A stretch of DNA of 64,000 bases from Piper betle (Eukaryota > Streptophyta > Magnoliopsida > Piperales > Piperaceae): NCBI GenBank assembly GCA_033002965.1, contig JAURVB010002108.1:1-64000 (forward strand). Reading direction: 5' to 3'. The notes below the pieces were generated by a model. It searched no databases and had not been told where the DNA came from. It worked only from the letters and a program-made list of their open reading frames with translations. Positions 11,562 through 23,142 of the stretch are shown here, in pieces (the stretch's first letter is position 1; each line of letters opens with the position of its first letter). Position numbers and translations under genes: made by a program.

Positions 11562-13081
11562 TGTAATACTCTGTTTCAGGTTCACTAGTGAACCAAGTCA
11601 CAAATGTTACTGGCGACCGAACCGTTCACTAGTATACTTGATTCGGTTAAGCCAACCCGGATCCACCCTCAGTGTCTTAAGAAGGTGATGTCACGTGCAA
11701 AACATGGATGAGATCCTTGGTTTCTAACATTGTTCTACATGCATGCCATGATGTGCAAACAAGTAAACAAACAAATGAAACAACTGAAACAAATGAAAAG
11801 CTCAAAAGAAATATCTATTTTGAAAATGAAATGGATAGAGTATCCCCTAAAAGTGCAATAGAAGCCATCCTATCAACAATAAACGATATATATTTATAGC
11901 AATAAAAATTAAAAGCAGCGCCTAAACAAAACATGATTTTCACATTCTAGTTATCGTTGCTCTGTAACTCACCCTGTTCATTTTTCACTTTCCATTTGCA
12001 TTCACATACAAAAAATCTTTAGCGGTTTACAAAATATCATTTAAATTCATTATCCACACAATTCAATACATCACTAATTACAGTCGGCAGGTACATGTGT
12101 GCGTGATTTCATTGCTGCTCCTCCACAATCTCAATAGTGCTCATTCCTCGAGATTCTCACCTACATATATAATAAAAAATGTCAGTAACGAGTGTTACTG
12201 ATCCAGAAATAACTAATAACAAGTTGACATAGGAGAGTTAACTCTCCTGTTGAATAAAAACCTCATATGCTTTCTCAGGAACTCTAATAAGGTCAATAAT
12301 GGGAGCCGTCGACCTCGGGTGGCAGCGTACCCTTTCCATATCATTTTATTTCCTTGGCCATTTAAACTATCCCTTTTGCATAGGATAATCATTGTCTTTC
12401 TTCTTAGCCCTCTACATCCTCCGCATTACTCTTAGCCCTAAGTACATAGGTCGAGTACTTTCCGGCATGTGCCTTCAATACCCTTTTAAGCCATAAGTAT
12501 AAACATGTGTTGTACAGCAGTATCCGTAAACCTCCACACTTCTCCGGGTTTGAAGACTCAAAGGTGGAGTTATCAGGATCCCTCGAGAATGGAGTGAATG
12601 CTCACCAATTCCAGAGCCCGCTTTGGTAAACACACGCCCCATCTCAAGACGTGGCCATCAGTTTCCCTCGTCTTACATCTCACTAAAAAAGAAAAAACTG
12701 TATATACATAGGCTTGGGTAAGGAATTCAGTATAATAAGCCCGAAGGCATCATGAGCTGGATCTAAGTTTCAAAAACAAACTTGAGGGATCTCATCCTCG
12801 AGGGTTATTAATTCAGAAATACGATTGGCTAAAGAGTCTGTGTGGAGTGGGATACAATAAATCCACCACTCAACACGTCTGTTTACCTGTTAAAATAAAT
12901 CACGATAGAATGAGACAATAAATCATGATCAAGTCCTAAACGGACCTAGTAGATACTCCAATCGTGTCCACACGCCTAGGCAGTGAGCTCTTACTCGGTA
13001 TTTACACATCAAACTAAAAGCTAACGTCCACTAACTGAATGTTGCATCAAACATCCTATACCAGAGCTCAAATTCGGCACT
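11562..13081 (-). mobile_element. 3' part of the minus-strand gypsy 3' LTR
   Basis: It reads, in reverse, the family's LTR 3' half: the terminal GGTTCACTAGTGAACC palindrome at 11578, the CTTAAGA block near 11680, GTAACACTCGTTACTGAC near 12185, the TCCGGGTTTGAAGACTC block at 12543 and GATCTCATCCTCGAGGG at 12790. It stops at 13081, exactly where the Athila element begins; the missing 5' part resumes at 24360. Confidence 0.85.
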
Positions 13082-14251
13082 TGTTAAGTGTTTAAAGTAT
13101 ACAATATTTACCTATGTTTTTAATGTGATTTTGTACATCTCGGGTATAAATATTCTTAATAGGTGATAGTTTACTTTATTTCTTAGTAAATTAATATTTT
13201 ATTACATATGTTTAATTTTGGAGTTTCAATGCAGAAAAAGATGAAATAAATTAACCTTAGGAATTGAAAGGTCATAGTACTTGGATCCACCCAATAGTTA
13301 CTACAAGGAGTTCACAAAGCTCAAATGAGGGCAAATGTTGATGGTTTTGGGGTGCCTTATTTATGGTTTGGTTAAGCAAGTCAAGGAGTTGCAAACTTGT
13401 TTTGTCACCAAAATTAATTAGATTATGTGATTTGTGAACACCTTCCTTGAATTCATGTATCTAATGGCCATCTCATCTTCTATATAGAGGGGTGGTCATT
13501 TGTTATTTGGGATATCTCAACTCTTGGCTTAGGAATTTAGTAAATTAAGTAGTTCTAGTTATTATAATTTTTAGTACTTTTTATAGTATAAGTTTATTTC
13601 TTTTTCATCTTGGTCCTTACTTTTATTATGGAGTAGTTCTTTATTTTTCTAGAGAAGAATGGAACTTAACATGGTTTAATTAAATTCATTTCAACCTCTT
13701 ATTCTTTTATTCAATCAGATTATTTGAATTATCATGTTCTTAATGCTAAGAGTAGATTGAACGCCTATTTCTTAGATCATGAGGTTTAATTAGATTAGTC
13801 ATTGATAATTCATCATACGACGAGTCTTTTAACTTGTTTGTCGTTGTGGTCGGGAGATATACAACACCAAATGCAATTGTAAGGCAAATCTTAAATCGTT
13901 ATTTTATTGATAATCAATTATCACCGAGAGGTAAAAATTGAGGCAAAACAATATAAGCATGAAGGAGCGGGAGCCACCATGTTATATAAGTATCCTAGAT
14001 CGACAATCCGAAGGAATAGAAGGCAAGAGTAAGATGTGATGAAGATTAATTTCATGTTAAGGGAAATTCGACTCTATAACAAAAGTTATCTTTAAATAAA
14101 AATCTCTTTTTGTTATTGTTTTAATCTTAGTTCTATTTTCTATTATTAACATAAGTAAATTTATCTCTTTATAGGATGGTACTTGAAAATTTATCATTAT
14201 ATTATTTGTTTTGACTGTGTATACTTGCACGTCATTAAAATTATTCAAACA
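13082..14251 (+). repeat. Athila-like 5' LTR
   Basis: It runs from TGTTAAG to ATTCAAACA and matches the 3' LTR at 23143-24359 in order (CTTGGCTTAGGA, GACGAGTCTTTT, ATGTTAAGGGAAATTCGACTC blocks). Small indels and many substitutions separate the two, so the insertion is not recent. Confidence 0.9.
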
Positions 14252-14639
14252 AAATTTTGATGTCGTTGCTGGGGAGATCGAATTTTCTAAGTTAATTTAT
14301 GATTAGAATTTTGAGTCTTTTATCTTTTCTTTTTAGATTTTACTGTCTGATTTTTTAAAAATTATATCATTGTCTTCTTCCTTATTATCTTGTTTATGTA
14401 TCGATTAGTGCAGTCACCCTTGCTTTCTTGTGATCCAGAGATTAAAAGGACTTTGAGAAACTTGTGTGACATGGAAGAAGAGCACAAGAAGCTATAGAAG
14501 AAGAAGTCATGGACCACAACAACAATAAATGCCTTCACTTCCACCAATTGTAGTAGTAGCCAATGATGACAACAGGGCAATCCAAGATTGGGTTGTACCT
14601 CTTGCAAGAGGGTTACAACTCTAGTATTATTATACCACC

Positions 14640-15540
14640 GGTGGATACGACCCACTTCGAGTTTAAACCAGTTTTATTTAACATGTTACAAACTATAGGA
14701 TAATTTAGTGGATCGCCTACTGAAAATCCTAATAGGCATATTATCGATTTCCTATCAGTTTGTGATATGTATAAGCAACCTGGTGTCTCTGATGACGCTC
14801 TCTGTCTTCGCTTATTTCCATGCTCATTAATAGGAAGTGCGAAAATAGTGGTCGTCATCATTAGATGCAATTAGCACTTGGGATGAATTTTTGAAAAATT
14901 TGTTAAAATATTTTCCTCCTTCTAAAACTGCTAGATTACGTAACAAAATTTTATCTTTTTTGTAGTTTGATAGTGAATCTCTCTAAGGCATGGGAAAGAT
15001 TTAAAGAATTGTTGAAAAAGTGTCCCAACCATAGTATAGAAAGGTAGATGCAACTCCAAACTTTATATAATGGGTTGTTGAGCAAACAAAGAACATAGTT
15101 GATGCGGAGGCCAATGGATCGTTTCTTAGGAAGAACCCACATGAAGTTTTTCAACTGTTAGAATTGATGGTTCCTAGCAACTAACATGCAACACAAGAAA
15201 GGCACCCAAGGAGGATTACCGAAGTTTTAGAATTAGATGTACTTACTACTTTTATCTGCTCAATGCTTAGCTAATCAAGTTCAAAATCTTAACATACAGG
15301 GACAGGTTTAAGGCTGTGGAGCCAAGGTGTGAATGTTGTGGACAAAGACATTTTATAGGTCAATATGCAACAGATCAAGTTAACTACGTAGGCAACTTTA
15401 ATAGGAACAACAATCCCTATTCCAATACCTACAATTCGGGCTAGCGCAATAACCCCAACTCTTCATGGAATAATTTTTCACAATCGGCTGTTGTCCTCAA
15501 TAATCCACCACCACCATCACAACATTCTTGACCTCCTTCA
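14640..15540 (+). pseudogene. Athila-like gag (capsid and zinc knuckle), broken
   Basis: Conceptual translation in shifting frames gives a capsid block (FSGSPTENPNRHIIDFLSV, then PGVSDDALCLRLFPCSL), a helix region (LRFKELLKKCPNHS-like) and a single CCHC-like knuckle CEYCG/RHFIGQ near 15335 with an NRNNNPYSNTYNSG tail. This order is characteristic of Athila/Tat gag. Several in-frame stops (for example after 14700 and 14960) prevent a full protein. Confidence 0.75.
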
Positions 15541-15600
15541 CTTCCTTTTCAGCCACAACAACCAGATTTGATCCAAATGTTCAATTCTATGTAACAAACT

Positions 15601-15906
15601 ATGCAACGATTCATGCAGAATCAGCAACAACAACAACAATTTATGCAACAAGTTGTGTTGCAATTAAACAAGGAACCAAGTGAGCGACCCAAGGGTGTAC
15701 TTCCCAGCCAACCAAAACAACCAAGGAAAGATGGTCAAGAGCATTACAAAGTCATAAAAACCCGAAGTGGTATTACTTTACAAAAACCAGTTCAACCCAA
15801 TGAAGTTAAGGAAAAAGATGAAAAGCCAAACAATGAACATGAGCCCATTACATTGGTTAGCTTACTCGGAAGAAAAGGGAAAGAGAAAGATAAGGTACAT
15901 AGATAA
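15601..15906 (+). pseudogene. Athila-like gag C-terminal linker
   Basis: A 101-codon open stretch begins MQRFMQNQQQQQQ and contains PSQPKQP and VIKTRSG. These correspond to the conserved LPSQPxxNPK and AITLRSG motifs at the gag-protease junction of Athila-like elements. It is glutamine- then lysine/glutamate-rich and unstructured in appearance. It is the longest intact part of this gag. Confidence 0.7.
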
Positions 15907-16178
15907 GAGGTTGAAAAAAGATACCATTTCCTTCTAGACTAAGGAAACAAAGTGTTGAAAATTACATCAAAAAATTTCTTAATATATTTAAGAAATTATA
16001 AATTAACATACATTTTGCTGAAGCACTCAAACATATGCCTAGTTATGTAAAATACTTGAAGGATATTCTAGCAAAGAAGAGGAGAGTAGATGACAATGAA
16101 GTTGTGGCCATGACAGGGGAATGTAGTGCTGTCCTCAAAAGAAAACTACCTCTTAAGATGAAAAACCCGGGCTAATTT

Positions 16179-17400
16179 GTGATTCCATGTTCAATTGGAA
16201 TAAATGTTCATTGTAATGCTTTATGTGACTTAGGTTCTAGCATTAATCTTATGTATTTCTCTGTTTTCAAAAGGTTAGGTATCCAAGACATTGCTCCTAT
16301 TGTTAAGTGTTTAAAATATATAATATTTACCCATATTTTTAATATGATTTTGTACTTCCCGGGTATAAACATTATTAATTAAGTGATATTTTACTTTATT
16401 TTTTGGTGTTAATTAATATTTTATTAGATATACTTAATTTTGGTGTTTCAATGGCAAAAAAAGATGAATAAATTAAGCTTTGGAATTGAATGATCATGAC
16501 ACTTGGCCCCACCCCATGGCTACAAGTTATGGTGTACAATGGACTCAAGGAGTTGGAAATTTGAAGTGATGATCATAATTAATTAAACTACGTCGATTTG
16601 TGAACACCTTCTTTGAATTCTTGTATCTCCACTTCTATATAAAGGGGTGGTCATTTGTTGTTGATCATATCTCACCTCTTGGCTTCGGAGTGTAGTGAAA
16701 GAAGTAGTTTTAGTTTTTGTAATTTCTTTCTCTTTCTTAGATCACGAGGTTTAATTAGATTTTAGGAGAAATTAATTAGATTAGTTATTGATAATTCATC
16801 ATACGACAAGTCTTTTGACTTATTTGTCGTTGTGGTCGGAAGATACACAACACCGTATGCGATTGTAAGGCAATTCTTAATGCATTATTTTGTTGATTAA
16901 TCAATTATCACCGGGAGGTAGAAATTGAGGCAAAATAATAGAAGCATGAAGGAGCGGGAGCCACCATGTCATATAATTATCCTAGATCGACAATCCAAGG
17001 GAATGAAAGATAAGAGTAAGATTTGATGAAGATTAAATTCATGTTAAGGGAAATTCGACTCTAGAACGAGTTTTATCATTTTAACTTCGCCTTTAATTTA
17101 AAGATATTACTTAGATTTAGTTAAGTCGGTTGTCTTGTTTTGTTCTTTATTTTATTTTTTTAATTAATTTAAGGAAATTCATCTCCCTGTAAGACGATAC
17201 TCGAATTCATCATTGTATTACTTGTTTCGACCATGTATACTTGCATGTTATTGAAAATATTCTAACACCTACCAACATCACACTCCACCAGTTGGCTGAC
17301 CGGTCATTGGTATATTCTAAAGGAGTCATTGAAGATGTTTTAATAAAGGTTGACAAGTTTATCTTTCCTGCAGATTTTGTGGTGCTTGAAATGGAAGGAA
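16179..17400 (+). pseudogene. Athila-like aspartic protease, split by a solo LTR
   Basis: The plus strand has IPCSIG followed by ALCDLGSSINLM-type sequence (here LCDLGSSINLMYFSVFKRLG), the retroviral-type aspartic protease active-site region with DLGSS in place of the usual DTGAS. The insertion 16301-17267 separates it from the flap/C-terminal part (LADRSLVYSKGVIEDVLIKV). The frame resumes cleanly after the insertion once one 5-bp duplication is discounted. Confidence 0.75.
16301..17267 (+). mobile_element. Solo LTR of the Athila-like family inserted in the protease
   Basis: It starts TGTTAAGTGTTTAAAA and ends ATTCTAACA. The 967-bp sequence matches the LTRs of the surrounding element (CCCGGGTATAAAC, GTTGTGGTCGGAAGATAC, GAGCGGGAGCCACCATG, AATTCGACTCTAG blocks). 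Flanks are CCTAT (16296-16300) and CCTAC (17268-17272), a 4/5 duplication. There is no adjacent primer site or polypurine tract, so it arrived as a second, related element and was reduced to a solo LTR. Confidence 0.9.
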
Positions 17401-20400
17401 GAGAATGACAATATACCACTCATTGTCGGGAGAGGTTTCTTGGCAACTAGGAGAACACTGATCGACGTAGCTACTGAAAAACTTACACTTAGGGTAAACA
17501 ACGATTATGTCACATATAACATCTTTAAATCCATGAATTGCCCGAATGCAACATATGATTGTTCTAGAATTGAACTATTTGATAAAATAATGTACAAAGG
17601 GGATCAGTTGAGTGATTCATTACATAAGGCCATAAATTCTCTTTGTGAAGAAGATACTGATGTGGAAGAGATGGTTAAAGTATTAGATTCACAACCAATC
17701 TTGCCTAGGAGATTCAGAGTTGTGGAAACCTTAGATCTACCATTCCACAGATTGCTGCCATCAGTTGAAGTACCACCTATTTTGGAGCTAAAGCAACTTC
17801 CAAAACATCTCAAGTATACTTTCTTAGGGCCTAATGACACTCTTCCTATTATTATTTCTTTAGAGCTAACTATGTTGCAGGAAGAGAAGCTGATTAGAAT
17901 ACTAAAGGATCACAAGTCAGCTATTGCTTGGACTATAGCAGACATAAAAGGCATTGATCCATCCTTTTGTATGCATAGGATCAACTTAGTGGATGGATGT
18001 AGTCCAACTGTAGAGCACCAACGACGACTCAACCCCAACATGAAAGAAGTGGTCAAGAAGGAATTTATTAAGTGGTTGGATGTCGAAGTGATATATCCCA
18101 TTGCTGATAGTACTTGGGTAAGTCGAGTACAATGTGTACCAAAGAAAGGAGGTATAACTGTGGTAGAGAATGATAGAGATGAACTGATTTCTACAATAAC
18201 CATCACGGGGTGGCGTGTGTGCTTGGACTATAGGAAGCTCAACAAGGCTACGAGAACAAAGATCACTTTCCTCTTCCTTTTATTGATCCAATGCTTGATA
18301 GATTAGCTGGGAATGCTTACTTTTGTGTTCTTGATGGATATTCAGGTTACAATCAGATTACCATTGCACCCGAGGATCAAGAGAAGACGACGTTCACTTG
18401 TCCGTATGGCACTTTTGCTTTTCTGGCGAATGCCCTTTGGCTTGTGTAACGCTCACAGCTACATTTCAGAGATCCATGACGGTCATCTTGACTGATATGA
18501 TTGAACATGGCCTAGAAGTATTTATGGATGGCTTTACTTTTTTTGGAGAGATTTTTTATGACCGCTGTATATCGATTTTATCTTGTGTTCTTAAACGTTG
18601 TCAAGACACTAATTGTGAGATCCCTCCACTTAGTCCCACATCTAATACCTACTGGGAGAAGATCCTGTTTATAAGTGGGAATGGACTATAGATCTTTAAC
18701 TTTCGGGGTACCCATTTTAAAGAAATGACTTAGCCCATTACGTTGCACTTTGGGCCGGGTCGTTACAAGTGGTATCAGAGCCAGCCTGGTTCCGTGTTAG
18801 ATGGTGGGCTGGATTAGAAACGTTGGCTAGGCTGCCGGTCACGGGCCAGAAAGGTCGTGGGCTGGGGCTAGCAACGGGCCAAGAATAGGCATTTCGGGGA
18901 CGAAATTCCCTAAGGTGGGTGGATTGTGAGATCCCTCAACTTAGTCCCACATCTAATACCTACTGGGAGAAGATCCTGTTTATAAGTGGGAATGGACTAT
19001 AGATCTTTAACTTTTGGGGTACCCATTTTAAAGAAATGACTTGGCCCATTACGTTGCACTTTGGGCTGGGTCCGTTACAAATGGTATCAGAGCCGACCTG
19101 GTTCCGTGTTAGATGGTGGGCTGGATTAGAAACGTTGGCTAGGCTGCCGGTCACGGGCCAGAAAGGTCGTGGGCTGGGGCTAGCAACGGGCCAAGAATAG
19201 GCATTTCGGGGACGAAATTCCCTACGGTGGGTGGATTGTGAGATCCCTCAACTTAGTCCCACATCTAATACCTACTGTGAGAAGATCGTGTTTATAAGTG
19301 GGAATGGACTATAGATCTTTAACTTCCGGGGTACCCATTTTAAAGAGATGACTTAGCCCATTACGTTGCACTTTGGGCTGGGTCGTTACAAATGGTATCA
19401 GAGCCGACCTGGTTCCGTGTTAGATGGTAGGCTGAATTAGAAACGTTGGCTAGGCTGCCGGTCACGGGCCAAAAAGGCCGTGGGCTGGGGCTAGCAACGG
19501 GCCAAGTATAGGCATTTCGGGGACGAAATTCCCTAAGGTGGGTGGATTGTGAGATCCCTCAACTTAGTCCCACATCTAATACCTACTGGGAGAAGATCAT
19601 GTTTATCAAGTGGGAATGGACTATAGATCTTTAACTTTCGGGGTACCCATTTTAAAGAAATGACTTAGCCTATTACGTTGCACTTTGGGCCGGGTCGTTA
19701 TACTAATCTTGCTCTTAATTGGGAAAAATGCCATTCTATAGTACAGGAAGGAATAGTTTTGGGACATAAAATTTCATGCCAAGGACTTGAAATAGACAAG
19801 GCAAAAATTGTAGCTATAAAGAAGCTCCCACCTCCTACAGTGGTGAAAGAAATTAGAAGCTTTCTAGACATGTGGGATTCTATAGATGGTTTATAAAGAT
19901 TTTTCTCAGATCTCAAAACCATTATGTGCTTTACTAGAAAAAGATGCAAATTTTTATTTTGATGATGCATGTTTAAAAGTTTTTGAGACTTTGAAACAAA
20001 AATTGATTTCAGCTCCCATTGTGATTGCATCGGATTGGTCACGACCATTTGAATTAATGTGTGATGCCAATGACCATGCAATGTGTGTATTAGGCCAAAG
20101 GAAGGGCACATTTTTTATGTTATCTACTATATTAGTAAGACATTGAATGATATACAATGCAATTATACTACAACTATAAAAAAATTATTAGTAGTAGTGC
20201 ATGCTGTTGATAAGTTTAGATCATATTTGCTAAGTTCAAAGTTTATTGTATTTACTGATCATGCTGGTCTAATATAACATTTTGTCTAAGAAGGATTTTA
20301 AACCTAGGTTAATTTGTTGGGTTCTTTTATTGCAAGAATTTGATGTCGAGATTAAGGACAGGAAAGGAAGTGAGAATGTTGTAGCGGACCACCTTTCTCG

Positions 20401-20570
20401 GTTGAGCAAAACACACAATGTTAAGGATGATCCACCCGTGAATGAGGTTTTCCCTGATGAAAATATATTAAACATTGAAAGTGGTGTTGTCTCATGGTTT
20501 TCTGATTTAGTGAATTACTTGGTGAGTGGGAAGATGCCGCCAAACTTGAACTTTCAACAAAAGAAATGAT
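17350..20570 (+). pseudogene. Athila-like reverse transcriptase and RNase H, split by a TRIM multimer
   Basis: 17350-18306 encodes the protease end and the RT start (GIDPSFCMHRINL, VSRVQCVPKKGG, WRVCLDYRKLNKATR). 18307-18613 continues in other frames with YSGYNQITIAPEDQ and FGLCNA. The active-site box reads FMDGFTFFG where the family has Y/FxDD, so one catalytic aspartate is lost. After the insertion 18614-19702 the RT thumb resumes (NWEKCHSIVQEGIVLGHKIS). RNase H follows at 19890-20420 ([29 protein letters not shown]). Several frameshifts are present. Confidence 0.85.
18614..19702 (+). mobile_element. TRIM-type element as a four-LTR, three-internal-domain multimer
   Basis: Four near-identical LTRs lie at 18614-18767, 18925-19079, 19237-19390 and 19548-19702 (154-155 bp each, TGTGAGATCCC to CGTTACA; the last ends TTATA). 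Three internal domains of 157 bp follow the first three LTRs. Each begins with a TGGTATCAGAGCC primer site and ends with a CGGGGACGAAATTCCC tract. Repeat period is 311-312 bp. The whole array is flanked by a perfect CTAAT duplication (18609-18613 and 19703-19707), placing it in the Athila RT. It carries no coding sequence and must rely on another gypsy element's enzymes. Confidence 0.95.
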
Positions 20571-20579
20571 TTCTTCATG

Positions 20580-21500
20580 AGGCTAATTCATATTTTTGGG
20601 ATGACCCTCTTCTCTTTAAGCAATGTACTGATGGGATGATAAGATGATTTGTACTAGAAGATGAAATGGAGTCCATACTTCATCATTGTCACTCAACAGA
20701 TCATGGTGGGCACTTTGGAAGTTCTAGGACAACGATGAGAAGTTCTTCAATCAGGATTATTTTGGCCTACACTATTTAAAGATGCAAGGCATTTTGTTGA
20801 GAGATATGATCGCTATCAAAGGGCTGGAAATTTGTCAAGAGAAAAAATGCCTCTCAACTCTATTCTTGAAATGGAATTATTTGATGTATGGGGTATAGAT
20901 TTTATGGGTCCTTTTCCTCCATCAAACTCTAAAACTTATACTCTTTTAGCTGCCAATTATGTTTCTAAATGGGTTGAAGCAGTAGCTTTACCTTCAAATG
21001 ATGCCAAGGTGGTGGTTCAGTTTTTAAAAGAATATCTTTACCAGATTTGGTACACCTCGGGCAATCATTAGTGATGGAGGGTCTCACTTTTGCAATAGTC
21101 AATTTAAAGCTTTATTGGCTAAGTAAGGGTGAAACATAAGGTTGCCACCGCTTACCATCCACAAACTAGTGGCCAGACTAAAGTATCTAATCGAGATATT
21201 CTTAAAATTCTAGAGAAGGTAATAAAAGGTAATAGAAAGGATTGGTCTATTTGGTTAAATGATGCACTATGGGTTTATAGAACAACTTTCAAGACACCAA
21301 TTGGCATGTCCCCTTATCGATTAGTGTTTGGAAAGACTTGTCATCTTCCCCTAGAATTAGAGAATAAAGCTTTTTGGGCCATTAAGGAATTGAATTTTGA
21401 CTTGGAAGCAGGTGGAAAAATGAGACTACAACAACTTATTGAATTAGAAGAAATTAGGAGAGCTTCTTATGAAAATGCCAAGATCTAGAAGGAAAAATCC
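20580..21500 (+). pseudogene. Athila-like integrase
   Basis: An HHCH-like zinc region (LHHCHSTDHGGHFGSSRT, about 20685) precedes the core GIDFMGPFPPS (20900), the second block [20 protein letters not shown] (21130) and the glutamate-helix region. Then come [20 protein letters not shown] and [11 protein letters not shown]. Frame changes occur near 20740 and 21040-21125. The order and motifs are those of a gypsy integrase; no env-like frame follows. Confidence 0.85.
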
Positions 21501-22030
21501 AAAGCATGGTATGATCAAAGAATTGCTTCTAAACCATTTTTCTCCTGGACAAAAGGTATTGTTATATGACTCAAGGTTGAAATTTTTCAAAGGGAAAATT
21601 GAAATCAAGATGGTCTAGTCCTCACATAGTGCAAATAGTTTTTCCCACACGGTGCAATTAAAATTAAGACTGAACAAGGGGATCAATTATTTAAAGTCAT
21701 TGGATATAGACTGAAATACTACTATGAAGGGGAGCAACTTTGGAAGTCCTCCATCACATTAGATAAAGAATGAGGAACAAGCGTCTAGCTGTACACGTTA
21801 AACCAAGCGCTTCTTGGGAGGCAACCTAAGAATGGTCAAGTGCAAATTCAGTTATTCATGATAATCATCCACTAACTAATTGGTTGAGGGAGTTCTCGTT
21901 CACTTATATCTCTTCATTTTTATTTTTATTTTTTTCAACATTGAGGACAAAGTTTAGTTTAAGTGTGGGGGGATGCCTTAATTTTGTGCATATTGTTCAT
22001 GCTCAACTCATGTTTAGATTTAGATATGTA

Positions 22031-22062
<32 letters not shown>

Positions 22063-23142
22063 GTGTAGTTTAGTGTAAAAATTTTCTTATGCAATAGTAT
22101 ATTAGTCTCTTGGTTCAATGATAGATACATGTGGATTAGTCTTACTTTTCTTAGGAAAACTTGAATAATTGATATGAGGGATGAACTGAATAAATGATTG
22201 CATTTGAGAGTTGGCTCTCCACCTTATATTATTTTCACAATTCATTGGTTTAGATGATTTCAATGAATGTTTTGCAATAGGAAAAATCATTTAATCATAA
22301 GAATTTGCATGACGGCTCTGGTTGTTTTAGGTTTGTCCTAGCAATTTTTTCTTCTTTAAAAAAATGAATAAATTAGAGTAATGAGTAACCGGGCCATTGT
22401 AACTCAGTAATTATGGGGGTTCATATCAAAAGGTAAAGCTAATTATCTCTGTTTGCATATTGGCACTTTGCTGAGTAACTGGGCCTTCGTAACTCAGTAA
22501 TTATGAGGGTTCATGTCAAAAGGTAAAGCTAGTTATCTATGTTTGCATATTGGCACTTTGCTAAGTAATTGGGCCTTCGTAACTTAGTAATTATGGGAGT
22601 TCGCGTCAAAAGGTAAAGCTAACTATTATTTTTAAAAAATTAATAAATTGGAGCAATGACTACTTTGCTGAGTAACCGAGTCTTTGTAACTCAGTAATTA
22701 TGGGGGGCGCGTCAAAAGATAAAGCTACTTATCTCTGTTTGCATATTGGCACTTTGCTGAGTAACCGGGCCTTTGTAACTCAATAATTATGGGGGTTCAC
22801 ATCAAAAAGCAAAGCTGTCTATTATTTTTTAAGAAAAAAAATCTACTTACATTAGTGGAAATGAGGGCGAATGGCAAACATTTTTTAACATGAGCCAGAG
22901 TGTTATTTTCTTGTTGCAAATGAGAAGCATAAGCAAATGGATTATCTTACCCACACAAAGAGAGCCTTCTTTTTGGTGTGATTGACGAAAGGGAATTTCT
23001 GATTTGATTGACAACTTGTTGCCTCTGGTTAGTTTGATTAAGAATCATATGAAAACATAATGGGGACTAAGTATTTTTGTGTAGTACTTTTATTGGTTAT
23101 GATATTTTGCTCGGTACATGCAAAAATTTAAGTTTAGGGGTG
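21500..23142 (+). other. Non-coding 3' region of the Athila-like element
   Basis: This lies between the integrase and the 3' LTR. It holds an internal purine tract GTGTGGGGGGATG (21964-21976), a TG/TA dinucleotide run (22025-22064), the 90-bp tandem array (22383-22825) and a terminal purine-rich AAGTTTAGGGGTG just before the LTR (23130-23142). No env-like reading frame survives, although Athila relatives often have one here. Confidence 0.75.
22383..22825. repeat. Five copies of a ~90-bp tandem repeat
   Basis: Units begin GAGTAACCGGGCC at 22383, 22473, 22563, 22670 and 22759 and contain GTAACTCAGTAATTATGGGGG, GTCAAAAGGTAAAGCT and TTTGCATATTGGCACTTTGC. Spacing is 90, 90, 107 and 89 bp; the third unit carries an inserted AT-rich stretch replacing part of the unit. 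Confidence 0.9.
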
